A DNA stretch of 64,000 bases from Otatea glauca (GCA_036346275.1 CM070711.1:65263078-65327077), one strand, 5' to 3'; positions 12,545 to 24,910 are shown, counted from the stretch's first letter. Made by a program: numbers and translations. The notes: generated by a model not told the origin, from the letters alone.

Positions 12545-15500
12545 ATGGAGCTGAGGCGGTTGCTGTTCTTGGCCGCGGCGACGATCAGCTCGGCGCTGGT
12601 GACGGTGGCGAGGGGCGACCCCCAGGTGCCGTGCTACTTCATCTTCGGCGACTCGCTCGTGGACAACGGCAACAACAACTACATCGTGTCGCTGGCGCGC
12701 GCCACCTACCCGCCCTACGGCATCGACTTCCCCGGCGGCCCCTCGGGGAGGTTCACCAACGGCATGACCACCGTCGATGTCATCGGTAAGCACGTAGAAC
12801 CGGCCTGTCAGTACGTACGCACATACGTGTGTAGGCAGTTAATTAGCTAGACATCCATGTAGAGCTAGGCAAGCTCGTGTGTTGTCGTTTTCGCTTAGTA
12901 CTAGAACCAGAGTAGCTCATTCATATACGATGTTTATGGTCGTCATGGCTCATGGGTGATGCTTTGGATGCATGCATGAATACCTGGGCCAGGTGATAGA
13001 TAAGCTGGCCTGGCGTTTCTATGGGAACAGAAAATTCTAGAGGTGTAAAGAAGAGTGGGGGAGGTCGTTGGTGGCTGGACGTGGTTTTTCTTGGCGAACT
13101 TGCCAGCGTATATGCTGCAGTGTTCGGTGATCGTTGCATGGAATTTAATGTGCCAGGTTGGACATAGATACATGCACCAACTAGCTAGATCGATCGATCG
13201 TCTTTAGTCGTTACGGGTAAAACCGGAGACAGGTGAAAACAAAAAGGAGACTAACTCCTGAATTCACAGTAATCCTATATATATATTATATACTGTCCCA
13301 CATGTGCTAGTACATCTCTTGTGTGTACGTGCGAAAGTTGCATGACAGGTATGCGTGGCACAGCTTAAAAACAAACGTATATGCAATTAGTGTGGACGGA
13401 AAGCATGACGTACGTACGCCAGGAACAAACTTGCATGATACTGATCCCATTATCATACGTACGTGCTTTATCTACTGTATATCAATGGCTCACGTTGAGT
13501 TACTAAGAATCTTTTTTTTCAAATTAAAACCCGTACATAACTCAAATTCAGAATACAAATTAGATAAAAATTAGTAGTTGAATATTTGTATATCAAATCT
13601 AGCCTAAAACTAATATTCGAAATTAAATAAAAAATAACAATAAAATTAACGGCTTAGATTAAAAGAAAGAGTCTATACCAAGTACAATAAAAATAATAGA
13701 AATTTGGAATAAAAAAGAAAATCATCCATTTAACTTAGATAAAAAATAAAAGGAAATCATCCATTTAACTTAGATAAAAAATAAAACCGGTACATAGCTG
13801 AAATTCAAAATAAAGATAAGATAAGAATTATTAGTTGGATTTGTATACGAATTCTAACCTAAAACTTATATGCGAAATTAAATAAAAATAATATTGAAAA
13901 TTAACATAAATTCAGAATAGGCAACAAAACAAAATTAACAATTTGATTTTAACTCTAAATTAAAACCTAAAATTCAAAATGAAATAAAAATAACAAAAAA
14001 ATAACAGAAGAATGAAAATAAACTGAAATTAGGGATTATTTTTTAATTCTGTACTAAGTGAAAAATATAAATTTTAGTTTTTATTCAAAATTAAGATTAC
14101 AGAAATATGCTAATTTGAGATAATATAAAATAAGGTAAGGAATTTGATTTGTATGCACATAAATTATTAACTATTATGTAATAAAAGGCGATCACATGTT
14201 TTTTTGCAATCGCTAAGAAAATATAGGATAAGCTAAAAATTCTAAAAAAATATTTTGACTCTTTATTTGATGGACCTCTACGGAATGAATAGATTAAAAG
14301 GGTGATACTAGAAGAAGTACCGGTATAAATAATATAATGTGCATTAAAAGAAGTATTGAAAGAAAGAGACAAGTATTGTAATAATGAAATTAAGAGATAA
14401 TGATATAAATGAAAAATGATATGTTATATTACATTTATTGTTTTGTTATGCAAGTATTTTTGGAAGAAAGTTTCCATCACATGTGACAAGTATTATGAAA
14501 CGAAGCGAGTATATTTTCTCCTATAATATATAATATCACAAATGGAGTTCTACGATGATCTATTTTCTAAAAAGCAAAATCATACATGCATTACCAAGTT
14601 GCACCAGCCACCTTGCTAGTTAAACTAATTACTCGTTTTCTAATCATGTGCTTTTCGCAAACGCGCGTAGCTCAACTTCTGGGCTTCGACAACTTCATCC
14701 CACCCTACGCCGCCGCGGGCGAGGATCAGCTCCTCAAAGGCGCCAACTTTGCCTCCGCTGCCGCCGGAATCCGTGTCGAGACCGGCCAGCAGCTCGTACG
14801 TACATACATGTACTCAGTTAATCGCTGGTCACATTGGCAACCAATATTGTAATGCGGGTCATTCATGAATCGCGTGCGTACGTATATATGTGTAGGGCGG
14901 TCGGATCCCGTTCGCGGGGCAGGTGCAGAACTACCAGACGGCGGTGCAGACGCTGGTCAACATCATGGGCGACCAGGACACAGCGTCGGACCACCTGAGC
15001 CGGTGCATCTTCAGCGTCGGCATGGGCAGCAACGACTACCTCAACAACTACTTCATGCCGGCCTTCTACAACACCGGCAGCCAATACAGCCCAGAGCAGT
15101 TCGCCGACGCGCTCATCGCCGACTACCGGCGGTACCTTCAGGTGCTGTACAACTACGGCGCCCGGAAGGTGGTCATGATCGGGGTCGGCCAGGTCGGGTG
15201 CAGCCCCAACGAGCTGGCGCGCTACAGCTCCGACGGCGTCACCTGCGTCGACCGCATCGACAGCGCCATCCAGATCTTCAATCAGCGCCTCGTCGGCCTC
15301 GTCGACGAGATGAACGCCCTCCCCGGCGCGCACTTCACCTTCATCAACGCCTACAACATCTTCGATGACATCCTCGCTAACGCCGCCTCTTACGGTGCGT
15401 AATGCCAGCCCGTACTGGCCACCTAGCACCTTTTAATTCGCACGGTTGATTTAGTCGATCGCTGCGCGCGTTTGTGACGATCGATCTTCACAATTTCAGG

Positions 15501-15723
15501 CTTCACGGTGACGAACGCGGGGTGCTGCGGGGTGGGCAGGAACAACGGGCAGGTGACGTGCCTGCCGTACGAGTCGCCGTGCGCCGACAGGGACCAGCAC
15601 ATCTTCTGGGACGCGTTCCACCCATCGGAGGCGGCCAATATTATAGTCGGACGGCGCTCCTACCGCGCCGAGTCGCCCAACGACGCATACCCCATGGACA
15701 TCAGCACGCTCGCATCTATCTGA
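12545..15723 (+). CDS. GDSL esterase/lipase, secreted (At1g29670-like clade)
   Basis: Four coding exons join perfectly: 12545-12785, 14671-14795, 14896-15394 and 15500-15723, giving 1089 nt and 362 aa, normal for the plant family. All introns are GT-AG. Residues 1-24 form a signal peptide, so the product should enter the secretory pathway. Block I is FIFGDSLVDNGNNN with nucleophile Ser37. The GSND oxyanion-hole block is at 166-169 and the catalytic Asp326/His329 are in FWDAFHPSEA. The family hydrolyses acyl esters such as lipids, cutin or wax precursors; the substrate here is unknown. Intron 1 is long (1885 nt). A copia element begins 77 bp after the stop, so the 3' UTR is probably interrupted. 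No frameshift or missing catalytic residue is seen. Confidence 0.95.
13500..14560. other. Very AT-rich block inside GDSL intron 1, with a 35-bp tandem duplication
   Basis: This part of intron 1 is dominated by aaaataaa/attaaaa-type sequence, unlike the mixed composition of 12786-13490. A unit beginning gaaatcatccatttaact is duplicated at 13717-13751 and 13753-13786. I see no terminal repeats that would prove an inserted element. Confidence 0.55.
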
Positions 15724-15800
15724 GCGATTGATGCAGTGCACACATATGACATATATAACCCCCTCTCTCTTTCTTCGCCAACGGCGGAACTGGAGGTAAC

Positions 15801-16024
15801 TGTTAAGGAACCTCGCTATCGAATAGTCCAAATTCTCGAACAGATCTGAATTGAAGAACAGAAAGAGAGAGACACAGGTATATGGGGAGCGACGACGGAA
15901 TTCTTTATTGCTTTCTGATTGCATGTACATTAGGGGGGACCTCTCCTCCTTTTATAGCGCTCATCCAGGGTTTTGGTTAAGGGACCACATGGGCCTTCCA
16001 ATGGGCTATTAGGGTTTCTTAACA
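15801..16024 (-). repeat. 3' LTR of the copia element
   Basis: This 224-bp copy lies nearest the GDSL gene and pairs with 21972-22196. It starts TGTTAAGG and ends TTAACA. It is the 3' LTR because the polypurine tract abuts its internal edge. Confidence 0.92.
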
Positions 16025-16034
16025 CTCCCCCTTA
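16025..16034 (-). other. Polypurine tract of the copia element
   Basis: Read on the minus strand the bases next to the LTR are AAGGGGGAG. This is the usual primer site for plus-strand DNA synthesis. A second GGGGGAG tract occurs near 16293-16300 just after the RNase H frame. Confidence 0.75.
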
Positions 16035-16270
16035 GGCCCTTTGCATGAGATGCATATGCCTCATTAAAACTCCGAAAAACCCAAAGGGAAAAATACTTGG
16101 AGAAAGAGTACATAGCATACGCTTTACTATGTTGCACGAATTGCCTCGTTAAAAACCTTATGCAAGAAAACTTCATGAAAAACTTGCTAAGGAAAAAGAG
16201 TACAATTCTCCCAACTTCAATTGCTAATCTTCGAGATTCATGTTGGGTATTCATAATTCATCTTCGAGAT

Positions 16271-19200
16271 TCATGTGGGAGTATGTGACATATCTCCCCC
16301 TGAAATCTGCACCTCTCTAAGTCTCATCATCCCAATTCCTTTCACGCACCTTTCAAAGGTAGATGCTGGGAGTGATTTAGTGAACAAATCTGCAAGATTT
16401 CCACATGACTTAGTATGCAATATCTTGATCTCGTTCATCTTATGCAATTCGTGAGCATAGAAGAACTTGGGGTTGATATGCTTCGTGAGATTGCTCTTCA
16501 CATAACCCATTTGTGCTTGGGCAACACAAGCTGCATTATCTTCATAGATTATCGTGGGAGTTTGCTCAATGTTCAAACCACATGACTTCTGGATGTGGTG
16601 AACCATTCTTCTGAGCCATGCACATTCACGAGATGCTTCATACAAAGCGATGATTTTCGAGTGGTTTGTCGACGTTGAGACAAGAGTCTGCTTAGACGAC
16701 TTCCAGGAAATTGCTGTTCCTCCACATAGGAAAACATAGCCAATTTGGGACTTGCCAGTATACGGGTCTGATAAATACCCAGCATCGGCATAGCCAACCA
16801 AATTCAATTCATTATTTTTTCTAAAGAACAGGCCGAGGTCTTTGCTTCCTTAGAGGTAGCGGAAGATGTCCTTGATCCCTTTCCAATGCCTTTTGGTGGG
16901 TTCTGCACTGTACCGAGCTAGCAAATTCACAGCGAACCCAATGTCCGGTCTAGTGCTATTTGCAAGGTACATGAGCACTTCAACTGCACTCAGATATGGG
17001 AATTCTGCTCCCAGGACTTCCTCCCCCTCTTCTCTAGGTCTGTATGGGTCTAGGTCTGCTTGGAGTGACCTTCCGACTATTGGAATCTTCGCAGGATATG
17101 CTTTTTCAAATCCAAATCTTTCCAACACTTTCTGTGTGTAGGTTGATTAGTGTACCAAGATTCCTCCTTGAACATGTTCAAGCTGCAAGCCTAAACAAAA
17201 TTTGGTTTTACCCAAATCCTTCATTTCAAACTCAGACTTCAAGTATGAGTATGCCTCTTCAATTTCTTCATCCGTCCCAATGATGTTCAAGTCATCTACA
17301 TAGACGGAGATTATACAGAATCCATTCGGGATCATTGATAAACACACATGGACAATCTTCATTGCTTGTGTAGCCTTTCTTGCGAGAAAGTCACTCAAGC
17401 AATTGTACCACATTCTTCCCGATCGCTTTAGCCCATACAAAGGATTTCTCCAATTTCACATCAGATGTGTTTCTATTTGCTCCATCTTGGTTCGGGATAG
17501 GAATTCCTTCCAGTACTTTCATGTATATCTCCGAATCCAAGTTTCCATACAAATATGCTGTGACAACATCCATTAGCTTCATTCTCAACTTCAAGTTGAC
17601 TGCCATTGAGATCAAATATCTAAAGGTAATTCCTCCCATGACCGAAGAATAGATTTCTTCATAATCAACTCCAGGACGTTGAGTGAAACCTTGAGCTACA
17701 AGCCTTGCTTTGTACCTTACAACTTCGTTGTTTTCATTCCTCTTTCGAACAAAGACCCATTTGTGACCTACGGGGTTTATATGGGGAAGTGTGCGGCATA
17801 CTGGCCCAAACACCTTTCTCTTGTTCAGAGAGACTAACTCTGCAGTGATTGCCTTTTTCCATTCTTCCCAATCTAGCCTTTTCTTGCACTCTGCGAGAGA
17901 TGCAGGCTCGGGATCATGATCAATGATCGAGGCAATCTTCTTTGCGAAGTATGCATCAACGTTGGTCGTTGCTCTATTCGTGGATTCTCCGTTATTACAA
18001 AGTTTATGACCATTTCTTCATGGGGTGCTTCATGCACTTCTACTTGCTCTTCGCTGCTATTCCCTATCGCAGGAGCAAGTTCCTTTAGCTTTTCATCGCC
18101 TATGTGTGCGCACACATTATTTCCGCGCTTCCTTCATGGAAGATTCAAGTCCGAATTGCCTTTTCATTGGCTTCTTTCGGCTGTGTCTCAACTGCTCCCC
18201 TTCTTTCCTTGGGGCATTTTCGTGATTGGTTGTGGTAAGTCCTCTCGCCAGCTTTTCTCCGGACGTCTCCGGTACTTTGGGTTTGAGGAGCCGATTGCTC
18301 GCTTTTTCTTTGAGGCCTCTGAATGTGGTTGAGGGATACCTTCTATTTTCTTTGGTATTTCCACCCTCTCGGTGCATTCCTTGCGGGTACATGCGACTTA
18401 ACCACGCCCTTCAGATCACAAAATGATCAGCAGTTCATTTGCTAAATTTCGCAAATCAATTATCTTCGGACTTCTTGATTTGCTTCATTAGTGCGGGGTC
18501 ATGTGGGGGATACCAGGAATGCCATATGATTTCCGGCATTTTTCATCCAAAGGTTGATTTCTCCCTAATGACGGAAACGATCCTCGCCAAAGATGAAATC
18601 GAATCGGTCAGATGCAAGTCTCCAAATATGGGTTCCAAATACCGATTATGGATGCACTCTCATAACCAACGATATCCCGGACTTGCGGAGAGGGCCATTG
18701 CAGTCACGAGGGGGTGGTATAGGTACATATACCATACACCCAAATTTTCTAAGATGGGAGATCTTCGGATGATCCCGTGCACAAGCCGCATAGGAGAATG
18801 GATGTTGTAGGCCGACGGTCTAAAATTGATAAGAGCCGCTGCGGCAGATCGCGTGTCCCCAACAAGTGTTGGGCAAGTTACAACTCGCAGAAGCGGTCCG
18901 CAATGAACTTAATCCTCTTTATTAATGCTTCGCTAGTCCATTCTGCGTATGGACGTGCGCACGGAGTGCTCAATCGCTATCCCTATTGCCGCAATAATCA
19001 TCAAATGCCTTTGAAGTAAATTCTCCGCATTGTCCATTCGATGGACTTCACGCGATGATCGGGAAAGCATTCTTAATTCTTATGATCTGCGAGATCGCTT
19101 TGCAAAAGCATGGTTTCTTGTTGACAACAAGCATACATGCGACCATTTCGAGGAAGCATCGATGAGCACCATAAAGTATCGAAACGGCTCGACAGGGCTG

Positions 19201-19850
19201 AATCGACCGCAAATATCCCCTGGATGCGTTCCAGAATGTAGGATTTCACTTTGCACTTTCATGACAGAGGGTCTAGTTATTAATTTCCGGTGGCACATGC
19301 AGGCACACAAAATCTTCATGATTCGGGAAATTTTTAACAATAATGCCATGACCTTGTGAGTTGTTCACTATATTTCTCATCATTCTAAGACCAGATGACC
19401 TAATCTACCATGCCATAAAGAAAATAACTCGAGCTTCTAAAAGCAGTCTTCAAGGAAGTATACACTTGGTGCATGAATATTCGTGTAGTACAACCCAGAT
19501 TCATATGAGGGACATTTTTCTAATACCATTTTTCCACATACCGCGTGCTTCACAATGCACAAGTATTCTTTGCCATTTTCTTCATTGGTTTCTACGTGAA
19601 AACCATTGGCACGGATGTCTTTAAAGCTTAAGAGAGTGCGCGTTGATTCCGGGTACAAAAGGGCTTCTTCAATTACCAAAGTTGTACCCATAGGCAATAT
19701 AATAGTGGCTCTTCCCGAGCCGATTACATATGAGTCGCCTCGCGATCGTAGTAATCTTTCCAAATCTTCGTGATCGACTGGAAATACTTAGACTCTCTTA
19801 AGATGGTATTTGTTGTGCCACTATCAACAATGCATGTCTCTTCCATTTGG
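16271..19850 (-). pseudogene. Copia pol: protease, integrase, reverse transcriptase, RNase H, frameshifted
   Basis: The order on the minus strand is as follows. Aspartic protease with a CIVDSGTT-type motif lies near 19830, followed by gag-pre-integrase (IGSGRATIILPMG, 19437-19763). The integrase core start (FMVLIDASSKWSHV) is at 19080-19349, followed by a heavily decayed integrase body at 18100-19000. Reverse transcriptase begins with VGHKWVFVRKRN and VRYKARLVAQGF (17391-17813), with the active-site YVDD in ISVYVDDLNIIG near 17290. RNase H is at 16271-16807, with the family motifs GYADAGYLSDP and NPKFFYAHEL. Frames shift near 17440, 17140 and 16830 and repeatedly in integrase. Confidence 0.88.
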
Positions 19851-20035
19851 GTGCTACACGATTTCTAGATAAAAGAAATATAATTCTAATCAAACAGAGG
19901 CATTATAATTCAAATATTGCTTGTAAATGAAAGAATACTGGAATAAAGAATAAATTGCATATATATTCATGAGAGAAGTATGCTCTTCTAGAGCTTACTA
20001 TTCATTATTCAAAAGAAAAAGCTAGCAACCATAAT

Positions 20036-20236
20036 CTAAAAGAAAATGCGATTCATGCATTTAAACGACAGTGCAAGGCTTTGATCGTTCTGCTCGACGG
20101 TAGGTTTCGCGTCCTGCGAGGACCCTAGACCAATCGCAGAACGGAGCTTCTTGCCCCCAAGAACTATCTTCACGTCCGATGCCCAAGTGAGGTAGTTCTG
20201 ACCGTGCGGGGTCAGTTCTTCAAACTCACGATTCAC
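20036..20236 (-). pseudogene. Copia gag N-terminal remnant
   Basis: The frame encodes the typical copia gag opening NREFEELTPHGQNYLTWASD followed by about 45 residues, then stops. Only about 190 bases separate it from the protease, so the capsid body and the CCHC zinc knuckle are missing. This deletion alone would make the element dependent on a helper. Confidence 0.8.
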
Positions 20237-20589
20237 GATTCATGGTTTCAAAATTTCGACATTATATTACTGCGTGTAATCTAATAGAAAATGGTTGCAA
20301 TAAGCATAAAGTACAGAAAATAAATTCATATGCATTGCAATATATTAAATAAAGCAACGGATTCAAATTCATAAAGAAAATTTATAAAACAGAGAAATAG
20401 AGCAAGAAAAATTAAAAACAGAGCCAAATAAATCTTCTTGATTTTCTGGCAATTTTTCAAAATTTTCTGCAATTTTTTCTCTTTTTTTTTTTCTTTTCCT
20501 TTCCTTTCCCGCTCGGCCTCTTGGCCCACTGGGCCATGCCCTTTACTTTTCCCGAACTGGCCTCATGGGCCTTTGGCCCATTTTGTTGC

Positions 20590-21800
20590 CCAAAAAAACC
20601 TTCGGCTGCTAGGGCTTCCCCATGCGCCGCCATTCCATACGCCCGCACCGCCTCCCGCGCGTGTCCTCAGCGCCTCGCGCGCTTCGCTTTGCGCCGCCGC
20701 CGCCGTCCGCTCTCTGCGCGCCTCGTGCCGCTTCCCTTCTCCCGCGCGGTGGAGGCCGAGTACGGTGGTACGCTCGCTACCGGGCGCGCGCAAGACATCA
20801 TCGGCCGTTTCTCGGCGCCGCGGAGCCGGCCGCGAGGCGCTCGTCGAGGCGGCGGAGCGCCCGGTGGCGAGCGTAAATGAGGGGCGCGCCGCGGCTTCGT
20901 CGAGAGACGGGCGCGGTGGCGCGGTCAGGCGGCGAGCGGCGGGCCGACGGCATGGATGGCGGCGCGAGGCGAGCCGCCGTCGGCGGTTGGCGCGAGGCCA
21001 AGACGACGGCCGCGGCGGTGCCGGCACGCGACCGAGCTGCGCGCGCGCGGGCGGCGGGCGGTGCCGCGGCACGCGACCGAGCCAGCGGCGGCGGCGCGGC
21101 GGCGGGCGGCGCCGGCGGTGCGCGTGCACGCGACCGAGCTGCGCGGCGCGGCGGCTTCAGCGGTGCCGTGCACGCGACCGAGCTGCGGCGCGCGCGGGCG
21201 GCCGGCGGCGCCGGCGCGTGCCGTGCACGCGACCGAGCCAGCGGCGGGAGTGCTACGCTGCGGGGCGCCAAAGGCGGCGGCGCGACGGAGGCGGTGGCGC
21301 GGCCGTGCGCGGCCCCACGGATGCGGCGGTGCGGTGCGCGGCGGCGACGCATGAAGGCGGCGGCTCGCGACGCGGCGGGCTTCGCGCGCCGACTTCATGC
21401 AATGAGCGGGCTCGAGGCGACGGCCCGGCCAGCGAGCGGCGGGCCCGAGGCGACGGTGTCGGCCGCGAGCGGCGGGCCCGGTGCTTGAGAGCGGCGCGCA
21501 GCAGGTCGCGCTTAACCGGGGACGCCGCGGCGTCGTCTTGCGGCGGTCCGGCACCGACGGCGGAGGGTCGGCCGAAGGCCGCGAGCGGCTGAGGTCAACG
21601 GCGCGGGCCGCGAGCGGCGCAGACGGAGGCCGAGGCCGCCGCCGCGGCGCGGCGCTTCATGCGCGGGCGGAGTGCGGAGGCCGAGGCCGCCGCCGCGCGG
21701 CGCGTCCGGTGGTGAACCGAGGCCGGCGAGGTGACGGCGGCGTTGCCGGCGACGCGCTACGTCGCAGGCGTGAGACCGAGGCAAGACGCCGATTTTCCCC
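20590..21800 (-). other. Extremely GC-rich leader of the copia element with gcacgcgaccgag repeats
   Basis: Between the 5' LTR and gag lies about 1.2 kb of nearly pure GC sequence. The motif 'gcacgcgaccgagc' or close variants recurs at about 21026, 21071, 21128, 21170 and 21227. Long open frames exist on both strands (up to 384 codons), but they are Ala/Arg/Gly-rich and result from the lack of AT-rich stops. I do not regard them as genes. The sharp contrast with the AT-rich pol region suggests captured or expanded sequence. Confidence 0.7.
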
Positions 21801-21949
21801 TTTTTTCGTGGATGATGCATGTACCGATGTCGCTCAGAGCCGTGCCACGTGGTGCAACCATAAAAACAGATGCGAACAGTAGATGCATGCATAGGATCAA
21901 CAACGATTAGAATCAATCGTCGATTCTCACCTTTTCAATCTGAACTCCG

Positions 21950-21971
21950 GTAGAGCTTCGTGCTGATAACG
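21950..21971 (-). other. Primer-binding-site region of the copia element
   Basis: Read on the minus strand, the bases directly after the 5' LTR are CGTTATCAGCACGAAGC. This TATCAGCACGA form recurs in plant copia elements, in place of the common TGGTATCAGAGC. Assignment rests on position and resemblance only. Confidence 0.5.
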
Positions 21972-22196
21972 TGTTAAGGAACCTCGCTATCGAATAGTCC
22001 GGGGTTCCCGAACAGATCTGAATTGGAGAACAGAAAGAGAGAGACACAGGTATATGGGGAGCGACGACGAAATTCTTTATTGCTTTCTGATTGCATGTAC
22101 ATTAGGGGGAACCCCTCCTCCTTTTATAGCGCTCATCCAGGGTTTTGGCTAAGGGACCACATAGGCCTTCCAATGAGCTATTAGGGTTTCTTAACA
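21972..22196 (-). repeat. 5' LTR of the copia element
   Basis: This 225-bp copy pairs with 15801-16024. Relative to the minus-strand coding order it is the 5' LTR. The outer flank is the target duplication gtaac. Confidence 0.92.
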
Positions 22197-22201
22197 GTAA
22201 C

Positions 22202-22680
22202 TAGTCGTGCATTCTTTTCTGTACACGCGCGCATATTCTTCTGCATTTTTGCGTCAAATACTTCACTTTGTCTTTGTACCGGATAGACAATAATTGGATT
22301 CCAAAAGGAATGGGCACTTCTTCTTTTTGTTTTACGCTAATGCGTGTGCCTGGATGGGTGAAAGAGAACAGGCAATTTTCACTCAGTCGTGTTTGGTGGA
22401 GAGAAAGGGACGTGTTCAGAATTAAATAATTGGAAGCTAAAGTTGCGTGGTTTCATTCCAAGACTGGTTTGATATATCTATTGAGAGGAAATGTATTTTT
22501 TTTAGATTAATAGTATTTCCATATATACGATTGTACACCAAATATGTAGCTGTATTCATCATCCTTGTGTTGATGGCAACTTCTGTAAGTTACTGCGATG
22601 CTGATTATGTCGGATTCAGTTGATCACCATGCTGATCAAGCTAAGGGTTACGCTACTACTGACCAAATAATTTCAAAACC
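22202..22680 (+). other. Displaced 3' flank of the GDSL gene
   Basis: Removing the copia element and one gtaac copy joins this sequence directly to the bases 77 nt after the GDSL stop codon. It is therefore the original 3' UTR or downstream flank. No gene is visible. Confidence 0.6.
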
Positions 22681-22689
22681 CAAATAGAC

Positions 22690-23790
22690 AGTTTGAAAAT
22701 TGAAACTTAAGAGTTTTAAAAGATTTTTGCCGTCAGATCTATTTTTATAAAAATGTCTTATTTTCGATCCTTGAATTCGATCAACGGATGTCAATCCAAT
22801 TCTCATAAATTGGTTTCATCGTCCAGCAATTTCCAAGGGTCTTCTGCGTAAGCCAAATGTATTTCCTTTCTTTCACGGATCGTAATTTTACATAAAACAT
22901 CGTCAAAGTCCCCCTTTCTGACTTTAGCCCACACTTTTGCACTTTAACCAAAATTTTCATCCTTCGCAAAAAGATCAGAGAAATTTTAGATTCCGCATCT
23001 GAGCCCAGAAATCTTCAATCGAGTTTTCATACTCTTCTAGAACCTTCTGGAATTTTCTGAGGCCAAACCATCCAAACCCTACCTTCTAGAACCTTCCAAA
23101 AGCTTTCAATTCCAGAGGCAGCCCACAGTTTCAAGCGATTATCGTAGATTCCAAAACATTGCTTAATAGGATGACATCAACAAATCCATCAACCGAAACC
23201 ATGAAAATCCCTTATCGTTCATGTCCAAACTAAGGCAAAACCAGAGCTCAAACCGGAGGAGAAGGAGAACACGCCAACGAGAACTACGGCCGTACACTGA
23301 AACTAGGTGGCTGCGCCCACCAAGGATCAATCAGATGAGGTCGCCGGCAAGGCAAACCGACCCAGTTCATGCTATAAATAGAGGTCGCAATTGCATACCT
23401 CACCATCGTCTACCATCAGTCACAAACACAAAAGGTAAAGCCTTCCTCAGAACTCTGTCCTTGAGTAAAAGAGGGTAAGGGGAGTGGTGGAGCTCACCTT
23501 GGAACTCCAGATCCGGCCGAGAGAGGGCCGGCATGCTGCCAAGGTGGCGGCGCTAGAGCGCGCGAGAGGAGAGAGAGTAGGGGGAGAGGCGGCACCGGCG
23601 GCGGACTAGCCCGTCGGCAAAGGACAACGGCGGCGAGTCGGCGCGCAAAGAGATAGAGGGGGGTATTGAGGAAGGAATAAAGGACAGCGGAGAGAAAAGA
23701 AAGGAAAAAAATAGGGAAAATTTAGATTTTTTTTTTAGAAATTTTGTAAGGGCGGGAATTTCGCTAGATTCCTCCAAGGACTAAGATGCC
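22690..23790 (+). mobile_element. Ty3-gypsy LTR candidate (solo or fragment)
   Basis: The region has LTR-like layout. A TATA box (ctataaataga) near 23373 is followed by a transcript-start-like C/A-rich segment, a purine-rich GC block and a T-run. A thymine-rich coding-like antisense stretch near the end (gcgggaatttcgctagattcctcc) resembles grass gypsy LTR tails that I remember. I could not fix both ends or a target duplication. Confidence 0.4.
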
Positions 23791-23799
23791 CAAATGGGT

Positions 23800-24447
23800 C
23801 AAGATAAAAGGGTCGAGGCATGCTATTGTGTGCACGGTTCGACAAGGAGCTAATCGTGCCGTGTCGGTACGATCCGTGAGCTCGTGTCGTGCTTGGGCCG
23901 GTATCCTGACATGCCTGTTTATCGTTAGCATGGCCCGTTTAACCTGTTTAGTTTGAAAAATAGTCATTTTATGACTGTTAAAGGTTTAAAAAATTAAATA
24001 ATTTTTTTAAAAAAATCTCGATTTTTTTCTATAAATAGGTGGCTGCCTCCCCTCATTTCCACACCAGCAATCTTGCATTCTCTTCTATTCATTCTCTTAT
24101 GAAAATTCTTTTGCTCTTCGTGGTAAATTGGCAAAATTCAAAATAATTTTGCCAAAAATCCGAAAATCGGCTTTCGGCTTCTATCAAGAAATGAAGGTAA
24201 TAATTGTGATTTGATTTTTCATTTTTTTTAGTTTTTAAAATCATATTTTAGTACTAGTAGCATAATTATTTCTTGTAGTTTCCTTTATGGAGCACAGTGA
24301 TTTTTCGTCCTTCCCAGCTTCTGATTTCGGGATTTCACCCATGAGCTTCTTGCACCCCATGAAGCTCAAGAAGATACAGCAGCTGTACCATCCTCAGGCT
24401 CAACAAGTGAACATCGGCCAGCACCGGGGCGAAAAGATCAAGACACA
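23800..24447 (+). other. Subterminal hAT-like motifs and an orphan 5' exon
   Basis: Bases 23830-23950 are rich in 'gtgtcgtgc / gggccgg / ggcccgttt' words typical of some hAT ends. At 24287 an ATG after an AT-rich possible intron opens a short protein-like frame (MEHSDFSSFPASDFG, with a Lys/Gln-rich part after it) that runs into the CACTA element at about 24452. It could be the 5' end of a hAT transposase or a host gene; I cannot decide. Confidence 0.35.
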
Positions 24448-24451
24448 GTAT

Positions 24452-24535
24452 ATCAGTGGCGGTTCGAGGATAGAACCGCCACTGATAATATAATCAGTAG
24501 CGGTTCTAGTTAACAACCGCCACTGATAATACCGC
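24452..24535. repeat. Left subterminal hairpins of the CACTA element
   Basis: Two inverted pairs occur: 'atcagtggcggttc...gaaccgccactgat' and 'atcagtagcggttc...aaccgccactgat'. A TATA-like cctataagtagg follows immediately. Confidence 0.8.
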
Positions 24536-24910
24536 CTATAAGTAGGTGGTCAGTAGCAACACTGGTCTTCTTCCTCCCGAGAGCAAACCAAAACTTCTAA
24601 TTTTCAGATTTCGTTTTCTCCAATTCTTGTGTTGTACTTCCTCTAGTTGTTCCTTGGTGAGTTATTTTTTCTCCTCTCTTGATTTGTGTTAATCTTGTTG
24701 TAATTTAATTTTTAAACCTAGTTCAATTAAGGTTTATATGTAGATGAGATGAAAAGTTTAGATTTTATTTATTTTTATTTACCTACTATTTTGTAGTTGA
24801 TGAATTTATTTCCTAGCTAGATTCATTAGATGATGTTGTGTTCCTTTTATAGATGATGAATTATGCTCAAGCATATATTAATATAAATTGCATTTTAAGT
24901 TAATTTGGTA

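Larger units (their letters stand above)
15801..22196 (-). mobile_element. Complete Ty1-copia retrotransposon, reverse orientation, defective
   Basis: The two LTRs (15801-16024 and 21972-22196) start TGTTAAGG and end TTAACA. They are flanked by the 5-bp duplication gtaac at 15796-15800 and 22197-22201. Read on the minus strand the order is LTR, GC-rich leader, short gag, protease, integrase, reverse transcriptase, RNase H, LTR, which is the copia order. The LTRs differ by about 11 substitutions, all transitions, plus one indel (about 5%), implying insertion on the order of two million years ago at usual grass rates. Gag lacks most of its length and pol has several frameshifts, so it cannot be autonomous. 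Confidence 0.93.

Noticed and set aside
14863..15429. 188-codon antisense frame over GDSL exon 3
   Set aside because: This is a shadow of the GC-rich coding exon. The sense strand has all catalytic motifs and splice sites.
20438..21592. 384-codon open frame on the plus strand
   Set aside because: It lies in ultra-GC leader sequence where several frames on both strands are open. The translation is Ala/Arg/Gly low-complexity and the retrotransposon is coded on the other strand.
23553..23777. 74-codon minus-strand Ser/Pro-rich frame
   Set aside because: It falls in the purine-rich tail of an LTR-like sequence and is low complexity.
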